Made by a program: the position numbers and the translations under genes | Notes under the pieces: generated by a model | Told to the model about the DNA's origin: nothing | Databases searched by the model: none | Seen by the model: only the letters and a program-made list of their open reading frames with translations | NCBI GenBank assembly: GCA_002305235.1 | Contig: DBQL01000195.1 | Coordinates: forward strand, 1 to 6,216 | Origin: Prevotella sp. UBA1395 | Lineage (GTDB): Bacteria; Bacteroidota; Bacteroidia; Bacteroidales; Bacteroidaceae | Direction: 5' to 3' | DNA length: 6,216 bases | Part shown: positions 1-4,785 of the stretch, piece after piece | Layout: each line of letters begins with the position of its first letter | How positions within the stretch are numbered: the first letter of the stretch is position 1

Positions 1-852
1 GACATCATCATCGGTCCGCTTTACAGCCATCAGGTGCGCGGGTTGGCCGAGTTTTGCAAGGCCCGCAACATCAAGATGGTCATTCCCTTCTCGATCAATG
101 GTGACGACGTGGCAGCCTATCGGCAGATCTTTCAGGTGTGGGAGTCGCCCGACAAGCTCAACAACAGTGCCATCGAGACATTCCTGCGTCGTTTTCCCGA
201 TGCCCATCCCGTATTCATAGACTGTAACGACAAGGAGTCGAAGAAGGGTATCTTCACCTTCGGCCTGCGCAACAGGCTCGCCAATAAGAATATCGAGTAC
301 AGCATCACCAATATCACCAGCAGCGAGGAGCTGTTTGCCAAGGCGTTCAGCAAGAGTAAGCGCAACGTGGTGATTCTGAACACGGCGCGGTCGCCCGAGC
401 TTACCGTCGCCTTGGCCAAGATAGAGAGTCTGCAGAACAACCGGCCCTCGCTGGCCATCACCCTCTATGGTTACACCGAGTGGCTGATGTACACGGGCAA
501 CAACCTCGAGAAGTTTTTCCGCTTTGACACCTATATTCCCGCCTCGTTCTATTATAATGAGGTAGACCCCAAGACCCGCGGCTTGGAACGCAGTTACAGC
601 CGGTGGTTCCGGCAAGACATGCAGCATGCGCTGCCGCGCTTTGCCATCACGGGCTATGACCACGCGCAGTTTTTCGTGCGCGGCATAGACAAGCATGGCA
701 AGAATTTCACCGGCGGCGAGGGCCAGAGCACCTACCGCGCGTTGCAAAGTCCGCTGAAGTTCAAGCAGGTGGGTACCGCGGGCATGCAGAATGAGTTTTT
801 CCATCTCATCCATTACACCAAGGATGGCAACATCGAATCCATAGCTTATTGA
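1..852 (+). CDS. LysM/periplasmic-binding-fold protein, 3' part (5' end outside window)
   Basis: The reading frame is open from base 1 and ends at TGA 850-852, leaving 283 residues of the C-terminal part. A GTG at 34 is only an internal Val codon, because residues before it (DIIIGPLYSHQ) already look like the core strand and loop of a type 1 periplasmic-binding fold. Further hallmarks are the alternating strand/helix pattern (KMVIPFSI, RNVVILNTA, LAITLYGYTEW) and a C-terminal GYDHAQFF followed by an HLIHYTKDGNIESI-type end. Known: in Bacteroidales this domain commonly follows N-terminal LysM peptidoglycan-binding repeats, in proteins annotated as LysM-containing or amino-acid-ABC-type binding proteins. 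The LysM part is inferred and would lie upstream of the window. The likely location is the periplasm, bound to peptidoglycan. A ligand cannot be deduced. The stop is 3 bp before the next start, so the two genes are almost certainly in one operon. Confidence 0.75.
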   Translation, partial: DIIIGPLYSHQVRGLAEFCKARNIKMVIPFSINGDDVAAYRQIFQVWESPDKLNNSAIETFLRRFPDAHPVFIDCNDKESKKGIFTFGLRNRLANKNIEYSITNITSSEELFAKAFSKSKRNVVILNTARSPELTVALAKIESLQNNRPSLAITLYGYTEWLMYTGNNLEKFFRFDTYIPASFYYNEVDPKTRGLERSYSRWFRQDMQHALPRFAITGYDHAQFFVRGIDKHGKNFTGGEGQSTYRALQSPLKFKQVGTAGMQNEFFHLIHYTKDGNIESIAY

Positions 853-855
853 CAA

Positions 856-1602
856 ATGAAGAAGCACCTCATATCAGCATTGCTGCTCCTTCTGCCCACG
901 ATGTTGGCCGCGCAGATCGGCGAACACCGCAACACCCTGTCGGTGGGAGTGAACGGCGGCTATAACCTCACGTCCATACGCTTCACCCCCAAGGTGGTGC
1001 AGGGCATGCACGGAGGTCTCACGGGCGGACTCTCGATGCGCTACACCGTAGAGAAATATTTCTCGACCATCGCCTCGATCGCCGCCGAAGTGAACTTCAG
1101 CCGGATGGGTTGGAAAGAGGATATCCGCGACATCGACGACCAGCCGGTCATCAATGCCGTCACCGGACTGCCCGAGGAGTACAGCCGAACCATCAGCTAC
1201 ATACAGGTTCCGCTCTTGGCACACCTCGCGTGGGGACGTGAGAACAAGGGCGTGAACTTCTTCGTGAACGCCGGCCCGCAGTTTGGCGTGTATCTCAGTG
1301 AGTCGACCACGACCAATTTCGACTGGGCCACGCGCAACACCTCCGACCGTGCCAACACCATCGTGGCGCAAGACACGATGAGCGTGGAGAACAAGTTCGA
1401 CTATGGCATCGCCCTCGGCGTGGGCATGGAATACGCCCATCCGGCCGTGGGGCGCTTTCTCGTCGAGGGGCGTTATTATTACGGACTGGGAAATATCTAC
1501 GGCGATTCCAAGCGCGACTACTTCGGCTCGAGCAACTTCGGAACCGTCACCGTCAAGGTGGCGTGGCTCTTCGACGTGACAAGATATGTCTCCAAGAAAT
1601 GA
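856..1602 (+). CDS. PorT-family outer-membrane beta-barrel protein
   Basis: This gene encodes 248 residues. The N-terminus is a clear Sec signal peptide: Lys-Lys at 2-3, a Leu-rich core at about 5-17, and probable cleavage around AAQ at 18-20. The rest consists of alternating hydrophobic/polar strands with Gly and aromatic residues, such as TLSVGVNGGYNL near 27-38, VNFFVNAGPQFGVYL in the middle, FDYGIALGVGMEY, and a final strand rich in alternating Val (TVTVKVAWLF). This is the pattern of a small outer-membrane barrel of the PorT-like / 'outer membrane protein beta-barrel' family. Known: that family is abundant in Bacteroidetes, and only some members serve type IX secretion. I see nothing that makes this one PorT itself. 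The start ATG at 856 follows the upstream TGA by 3 bp, which suggests translational coupling with the binding-fold protein. A functional pairing of a periplasmic and an outer-membrane partner is inferred. No terminator is visible after the stop. Confidence 0.8.
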   Translation: MKKHLISALLLLLPTMLAAQIGEHRNTLSVGVNGGYNLTSIRFTPKVVQGMHGGLTGGLSMRYTVEKYFSTIASIAAEVNFSRMGWKEDIRDIDDQPVINAVTGLPEEYSRTISYIQVPLLAHLAWGRENKGVNFFVNAGPQFGVYLSESTTTNFDWATRNTSDRANTIVAQDTMSVENKFDYGIALGVGMEYAHPAVGRFLVEGRYYYGLGNIYGDSKRDYFGSSNFGTVTVKVAWLFDVTRYVSKK

Positions 1603-1672
1603 CAACGCCACGTTTCTCAACAATCCTTGGCTAACCCCATACAAATCAACAATCAATTAAACTAACACACGT

Positions 1673-3196
1673 ATGTTTGAAAATCAACCCAAAGGCCTCT
1701 TTGCCTTAGCACTGGCCAATACCGGTGAACGCTTCGGCTATTACACCATGCTGGCTATCTTCGCGTTGTTCCTCCAAGCCAACTTCGGTTGGGGCGAGGG
1801 ACTTACCGGTACCGTATTCTCCACCTTCCTCATGCTTGTCTACTTCCTTCCCATCGTGGGAGGCGCCGTGGCCGACAGGCTGGGCTTTGGCAAATGTGTC
1901 ACGGCCGGCATCATCGTGATGTTCCTCGGCTATCTGCTCATGGCCATCCCCGCGGGAGCCGGCACCCCGGCCATCGTCATCATGGTGTGCGCGCTGCTGA
2001 TGATCAGCGTGGGCACAAGTCTCTTCAAGGGTAACCTCCAAGTGATGGTGGGCAAGCTCTATGACGAGGAGCGCTATGCCAAGCAACGCGACAACGGCTT
2101 TTCCATCTTCTATATGGCCATCAACATCGGCGCGCTCTTCGCGCCCACGGCAGCACTGAAACTCATGGACTGGGCGCAGAAGTCGCTCGGGGCCACCGAG
2201 CAGACGGCCTACCACTATGCCTTCGGCGTGGCCTGCGTCTCGCTCATCGTGTCGATAGCCATCTATTACGGCTTCAGGTCGACCTTCGCCCATGTGGACA
2301 GCAGTGCCAAGAAGTCGGCGACAGACGACCGGAAGACGGCCGAGCAGCACGTGGAGACCCCCGAGGAGAAAGCCGACACGCGCAGCCGTCTCGTGGCTCT
2401 GTTCTTGGTGTTCACCGTGGTGATATTCTTCTGGATGGCATTCCACCAGAACGGTCTCACGCTCACATTCTTCGCACGCGACTTCACGCAGACTTCGGCC
2501 ACCGGATGGACGGCGATGATCTTCGACGTGACCAACGTGGTGGCCGTCATCGCCATAATCTATGCCCTCGTCGCCATATTCCAGAGCAAGACCGCCAAGG
2601 CCAAGGGCATCGCCGCCTTGGTGATCGCTGCCGCCTTGGCATTCATCGCATACAAATACAGCGCACTGATGGGCGAGGGCGGATCGGTAGAGGTCAGCGC
2701 ACCCATCTTCCAGCAGTTCAACCCCGCTTTTGTCGTGGGACTCACCCCGCTGAGCATGGCCCTCTTCGGATGGCTCGCCTCGCGTGGCATGGAACCCTCG
2801 GCACCGCGCAAGATAGGCTACGGCATGCTCGTGGCCGGACTGGGCTATGTGGTGATGATCATGGCCTCGGTGGGCCTGAGCTACACCCTCACCGACGAGC
2901 AACGCGTATCGCCGATGTGGCTGGTCTATACCTATCTCATTCTCACCTTCGCCGAGTTGCTGCTCTCGCCGATGGGCATCAGCTTCGTGTCTAAGGTGGC
3001 TCCGCAGAAGTATCAGGGCCTGATGATGGGTTGCTGGTTTGGCGCGACGGCCATTGGCAACTTCCTCGTGCAGATACCGGCCTACCTCTGGAAAGCCGTT
3101 CCGCTTACCGTGGTGTGGGGTGTGCTGGTGGCGCTCTGTCTCGCTTCGTTCCTCTTCATCTTTGCCGTGATGAAGAAATTGGAGAAGGTGTGCTGA
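1673..3196 (+). CDS. POT/PTR2-family peptide:H+ symporter (MFS)
   Basis: This is a 507-residue inner-membrane protein that should import di- or tripeptides with protons. Family marks are visible in order. The TM1 motif is NTGERFGYY at 16-24. The TM2-TM3 loop is GGAVADRLGFGK at 63-74. The TM4 lysine is in SLFKGN (K119). The PTR2 signature in TM5 is FYMAINIG at 146-153. TM7 has FW at 253-254 and Q259, TM8 starts with NP at 350-351, and TM10 has AELLLSPMG (E428, P433). I count about 14 hydrophobic segments. The loop between TM6 and TM7 (about 201-238) is charged and contains no membrane helix. Two extra helices (about 282-303 and 312-331) instead sit between TM7 and TM8. The first Glu of the usual ExxER motif is Asn16. 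The gap to the upstream gene is 70 bp, without a clear promoter or terminator, so co-transcription is possible. The start ATG at 1673 puts TM1 at the expected place after a short N-terminus. The exact substrate is not predictable. Confidence 0.93.
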   Translation: MFENQPKGLFALALANTGERFGYYTMLAIFALFLQANFGWGEGLTGTVFSTFLMLVYFLPIVGGAVADRLGFGKCVTAGIIVMFLGYLLMAIPAGAGTPAIVIMVCALLMISVGTSLFKGNLQVMVGKLYDEERYAKQRDNGFSIFYMAINIGALFAPTAALKLMDWAQKSLGATEQTAYHYAFGVACVSLIVSIAIYYGFRSTFAHVDSSAKKSATDDRKTAEQHVETPEEKADTRSRLVALFLVFTVVIFFWMAFHQNGLTLTFFARDFTQTSATGWTAMIFDVTNVVAVIAIIYALVAIFQSKTAKAKGIAALVIAAALAFIAYKYSALMGEGGSVEVSAPIFQQFNPAFVVGLTPLSMALFGWLASRGMEPSAPRKIGYGMLVAGLGYVVMIMASVGLSYTLTDEQRVSPMWLVYTYLILTFAELLLSPMGISFVSKVAPQKYQGLMMGCWFGATAIGNFLVQIPAYLWKAVPLTVVWGVLVALCLASFLFIFAVMKKLEKVC

Positions 3197-3204
3197 GCGT
3201 CGGC

Positions 3205-3224
3205 GGGCGTGCTCTTGCACGCTC
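3205..3224 (+). terminator. Small hairpin just after the POT gene
   Basis: Starting 9 bp after the TGA, GCGTGC (3207-3212) pairs with GCACGC (3217-3222) across a TCTT loop. A G-U and a G-C pair extend it to 8 bp. There is no T-run behind it, so intrinsic termination is doubtful. It may instead protect or pause the 3' end of the transcript. Confidence 0.35.
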
Positions 3225-3251
3225 GAGATGCCGGCTGCCGGCGGTGGCGAG

Positions 3252-3383
3252 ACGATGGTTTTACGGTCGTCGGGGCTTTACAATCAAGTGGCTTCACGAT
3301 AGCTATCTAATTGTCTCGCGATTACTATCTAATCGTCTTGCGATTACTATCTAATCGTCTCGCGAATGCTATCTTATCGCGAA
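3252..3383. repeat. Degenerate tandem array of 22-bp units in the convergent intergenic region
   Basis: Four clear 22-bp units lie head to tail at 3296-3317, 3318-3339, 3340-3361 and 3362-3383. Units two and three differ at one base. By hand alignment to unit three, the first unit matches at 18 of 22 positions and the fourth at 15. Two further blocks upstream in exact register (3274-3295 and 3252-3273) match at about 13 and 11 of 22, so the array may have started as six units that decayed at both ends. The conserved core is CTATCTAAT, bordered by GCGA on the left and CGTCT on the right. In units two and three, CGATTA and TAATCG form 6-bp inverted arms around CTATC. Unit one contains the palindrome GATAGCTATC. 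The unit length is not a multiple of three, so a coding role is unlikely. There are no spacers, so this is not CRISPR. The function is unknown. Confidence 0.75.
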
Positions 3384-3448
3384 GGGTGTGCGCGGCAGTG
3401 GCCGGGCAAAACCCGTGCGAGTGCTTTCTCCAAATCGTTATACGCACC

Positions 3449-3493
3449 ATACGACAAGAGCCTGAGACGTTGTGTCTCAGGCTCTTGCCGTAT
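3449..3493. terminator. Long hairpin, probable bidirectional terminator
   Basis: The left arm CAAGAGCCTGAGAC (3455-3468) pairs perfectly over 14 bp with GTCTCAGGCTCTTG (3474-3487) around a GTTGT loop. After one A-C mismatch the stem continues for 5 more bp (ATACG at 3449-3453 with CGTAT at 3489-3493). It lies between the converging transporter and TPR genes, 57 bp past the TPR stop, which fits a shared terminator. Neither side has a convincing T-tract, so termination may rely on the strong stem alone, or the structure may mainly stabilise 3' ends. Confidence 0.7.
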
Positions 3494-3549
3494 CGTGGGG
3501 CAGGGTTGCGGCGACGCCGTGGCACGGCTATGGCGATGGCCGCCGATGG

Positions 3550-4233
3550 TTATTTGCAACGGTCATACCACTCCCTGAGTGCCGGTTTGGGCGTGCCAAG
3601 CCGCGTGATGGCATCGAGGTCTTGCCGGGCTTTGCCAAACTCCTTGAGGCGTATGCGGATGTCGGCGCGCGACAACAGGTAGTCGGCATTGCGCGGGTCA
3701 CGCCTGATGGCTTCCGAATAGTCGTACTCGGCGGGCACGAGCATTCCCTGCTCGTCCTCGATGCCGGCGCGCGCCGCCCATGCGATGGCAGAGTCGGGAT
3801 GGGCCGTGACCAACCGGTTGATGCCGTCTAAAGCCTCGGTGAAGTGGCGGTCTTTCTGATTGAGCAGCGCCAGTCCCAGCCTCACCTCGAAGTTTCCCGG
3901 TACGATTTGCAGCAGGGTCTCGTAGTCGGCGCGCGCAAAATTGTATTTGTGCAGTCGCTCGTTGACAAAGGCGCGGTAGAACAGTGCGGCCACATTGCGG
4001 GCATCTTGCCCGAGAATGGTGTTGTATTCGGCAAGCGCATACTCCCATTGCTCCAGCTGCACGTTCCACGATGCCTTGCGCAGACGCAGGTCGATGGAGT
4101 CGGGATGGTAGGCGAGGGCATCGGCCGCCTTGGCCAAACTGTCGCGGAGCGGGTTCACGGGAGACTGTGCCGCCGATGGCAGTGACAGCGTGACGACGGT
4201 GAAAAGCAGCGGTAAGATCTTGCGATTATTCAT
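3550..4233 (-). CDS. Exported tetratricopeptide-repeat (TPR) protein
   Basis: This gene encodes 227 residues. Residues 1-23 form a Sec signal peptide: Asn-Asn-Arg-Lys, then a hydrophobic core LPLLFTVVTLSL-like, then PSAAQ. There is no lipobox cysteine, so the mature protein should be soluble in the periplasm. The rest is almost entirely five 34-residue TPR units, at about 45-78, 79-112, 113-146, 147-180 and 181-214. They share aromatic/Ala positions such as W..ALAEYNTIL, Y.FARADYETLL and PAEYDYSEAIRRDP, with Pro or Asp at the unit ends. Known: TPR stacks form superhelical protein-binding surfaces, so an adaptor role in envelope complexes is the reasonable guess; no partner is identifiable here. 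The start ATG (4233-4231) is directly followed by the signal peptide, and a promoter box TAACTTTG lies 22 bp upstream. The gene appears to be transcribed alone, converging with the transporter. Confidence 0.87.
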   Translation of the reverse strand: MNNRKILPLLFTVVTLSLPSAAQSPVNPLRDSLAKAADALAYHPDSIDLRLRKASWNVQLEQWEYALAEYNTILGQDARNVAALFYRAFVNERLHKYNFARADYETLLQIVPGNFEVRLGLALLNQKDRHFTEALDGINRLVTAHPDSAIAWAARAGIEDEQGMLVPAEYDYSEAIRRDPRNADYLLSRADIRIRLKEFGKARQDLDAITRLGTPKPALREWYDRCK

Positions 4234-4255
4234 GAAAAACGATTGAAATATTGTG

Positions 4256-4263
4256 CAAAGTTA
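4256..4263 (-). promoter_or_regulatory. Candidate -7 box for the TPR gene
   Basis: Read on the minus strand, this is TAACTTTG, a perfect match to the Bacteroidetes -7 consensus TAnnTTTG, 22 bp upstream of the TPR start codon. No good TTTG-like -33 element is found about 19-20 bp further upstream, but that element is weakly conserved in this phylum. The leader would be only about 15-20 nt. The box is the left arm of an inverted repeat with a plus-strand box at 4268-4275. Confidence 0.55.
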
Positions 4264-4267
4264 AGCC

Positions 4268-4275
4268 TAAGTTTG
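4268..4275 (+). promoter_or_regulatory. Secondary divergent -7-like box
   Basis: TAAGTTTG matches TAnnTTTG on the plus strand. It lies 4 bp from the oppositely oriented box at 4256-4263. The best upstream -33-like TTG (4243-4245) is 22 bp away, slightly too far. It could be a weak distal promoter for the small membrane-protein gene, or simply the second arm of an operator-like inverted repeat. Confidence 0.3.
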
Positions 4276-4348
4276 CGATTTCGGGCCTCCGGCAAGTTAA
4301 AAAATGGAAACGATTGCCATGCAAGATATGTCAAAAACTGTATTATTA

Positions 4349-4380
4349 TTTGGAACTTTGCCATTTTTTCCTTATTTTTG
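4349..4380 (+). promoter_or_regulatory. Bacteroidetes-type promoter for the small membrane protein
   Basis: A -33 element TTTG (4349-4352) and a perfect -7 box TATTTTTG (4373-4380) are separated by 20 bp, very close to the consensus spacing of the Bacteroidetes primary sigma factor. The region is AT-rich in otherwise GC-rich DNA. Transcription should start near 4386, giving a leader of about 50 nt before ATG 4438. A short stem ACCG/CGGT with an AGA loop (near 4412-4422) lies within that leader. Confidence 0.65.
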
Positions 4381-4437
4381 TTTTCATGTATATTACTGCT
4401 TTTACTTTGGCGACCGAGACGGTGGCCGTGACACTAA

Positions 4438-4623
4438 ATGATTGACAATATGGAAAATGTAGCTGAAAACCATGTAGACCAAGCCGAAAGAGACAAACAG
4501 GCACGTTTCAAGGAGCAGCGCAACGCGATGTTGGCTGACAAGGTGCTGACGGCAGTCTTCACAATTTTTGCCATTGGCATCATCGCCTTTTTGGCGTGGA
4601 GCTTCGCGGTAGATAATATATAA
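4438..4623 (+). CDS. Small single-pass membrane protein (61 aa), function unknown
   Basis: The N-terminal half (about residues 1-34) is strongly charged and hydrophilic (ENHVDQAERDKQARFKEQR) and looks helical. Residues about 36-57 form one hydrophobic segment (VLTAVFTIFAIGIIAFLAWSF), and only a few residues follow, so it resembles a tail-anchored or N-in protein with the charged part in the cytoplasm. An alternative in-frame ATG at 4450 would give 57 residues; I cannot decide between them, as neither has a Shine-Dalgarno sequence. A near-consensus promoter upstream, hairpins with a T-run downstream, and a membrane helix preceded by charged residues all argue that this is a real gene. I do not recognise a family. 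It is the only gene in its transcription unit within the window. Confidence 0.7.
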   Translation: MIDNMENVAENHVDQAERDKQARFKEQRNAMLADKVLTAVFTIFAIGIIAFLAWSFAVDNI

Positions 4624-4674
4624 CGCGAGGTGTCGACCGGCATGGGCGGGCGGCTTCGGCGGTGTCGAGGCCGG

Positions 4675-4706
4675 GCGGTCATAGAGACCGCGCAGCCGCG
4701 CTTTTT
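4675..4706 (+). terminator. Probable intrinsic terminator of the small membrane-protein gene
   Basis: GCGGTC (4675-4680) pairs with GACCGC (4686-4691) over an ATAGA loop. A second short stem, GCGC (4690-4693) with GCGC (4698-4701), is followed directly by five T residues (4702-4706). The two stems overlap slightly, so only one may form at a time. The order GC-rich stem then T-tract fits termination of the plus-strand small gene about 50-80 bp upstream. Confidence 0.5.
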
Positions 4707-4718
4707 CGACAGGCAGAG

Positions 4719-4755
4719 AAAACTCCTGCCAAGACCATGATGGCTTGGCAGGAGT
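4719..4755 (-). terminator. Intrinsic terminator of the alkaline phosphatase gene
   Basis: ACTCCTGCCAAG (4722-4733) and CTTGGCAGGAGT (4744-4755) form a perfect 12-bp stem. Three inner pairs (CCA/TGG) cap it past one bulged base. Read on the minus strand, the stem ends in a run of four T (4722-4719) followed by a T/C-rich stretch. This is a classical Rho-independent terminator about 30 bp downstream of the phosphatase stop codon. It may also stop plus-strand read-through, though T-rich sequence is poor on that side. Confidence 0.85.
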
Positions 4756-4763
4756 ACACATTT

Positions 4764-4785
4764 CCCGGCGGCGTTTGCCGTCGGG
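4764..4785 (-). other. Hairpin directly after the phosphatase stop codon
   Basis: Nine base positions on each side (4764-4772 and 4777-4785) pair around a 4-nt loop, with one A-C mismatch when read as the minus-strand RNA. The hairpin abuts the TAA stop and precedes the intrinsic terminator. It has no T-tract of its own, so it is probably a 3'-end stabiliser or part of a larger fold (see findings). Confidence 0.5.

Larger units (their letters stand above)
3197..3549. other. 353-bp gene-free stretch between converging genes
   Basis: No open frame here looks coding. The short frames on both strands run through the repeats and the hairpins and have no plausible start context or protein-like composition. 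The stretch holds, in order, a small hairpin after the transporter gene, the 22-bp repeat array, a GC-rich linker (3384-3448) with a weak CGGG/CCCG stem-loop at 3403-3415, the long convergent hairpin at 3449-3493, and a GC-rich tail up to the TPR gene stop. Confidence 0.7.

Noticed and set aside
874..1656. 260-codon minus-strand frame opposite the PorT-like gene
   Set aside because: Same antisense shadow effect. The plus-strand product has a signal peptide and barrel strands, the minus-strand one has no recognisable features.
1603..1672. Promoter or terminator in the gap before the transporter gene
   Set aside because: The 70 bp contain no TAnnTTTG box and no stable hairpin that I could find, so I did not call either.
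1706..3220. 504-codon open frame on the minus strand opposite the whole transporter gene
   Set aside because: Its product is rich in His, Glu, Gly and Arg with no domain or membrane pattern. It is the expected antisense shadow of a GC-rich, codon-biased gene whose plus-strand product is clearly a POT transporter.
3296..3383. Possible CRISPR array
   Set aside because: The 22-bp units are directly adjacent with no spacers, the copies are diverged, and no cas genes are nearby.
3311..3831. Overlapping short plus-strand frames covering the repeats, the hairpin and the TPR gene antisense
   Set aside because: They translate the repeats and hairpin arms into Arg-rich sequence and then run antisense to the TPR gene, which has a convincing signal peptide and five 34-residue repeats.
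4243..4431. 62-codon plus-strand frame in the divergent promoter region
   Set aside because: Its hydrophobic end comes from the T-rich promoter DNA. It contains the promoter of the next gene and has no start context of its own.
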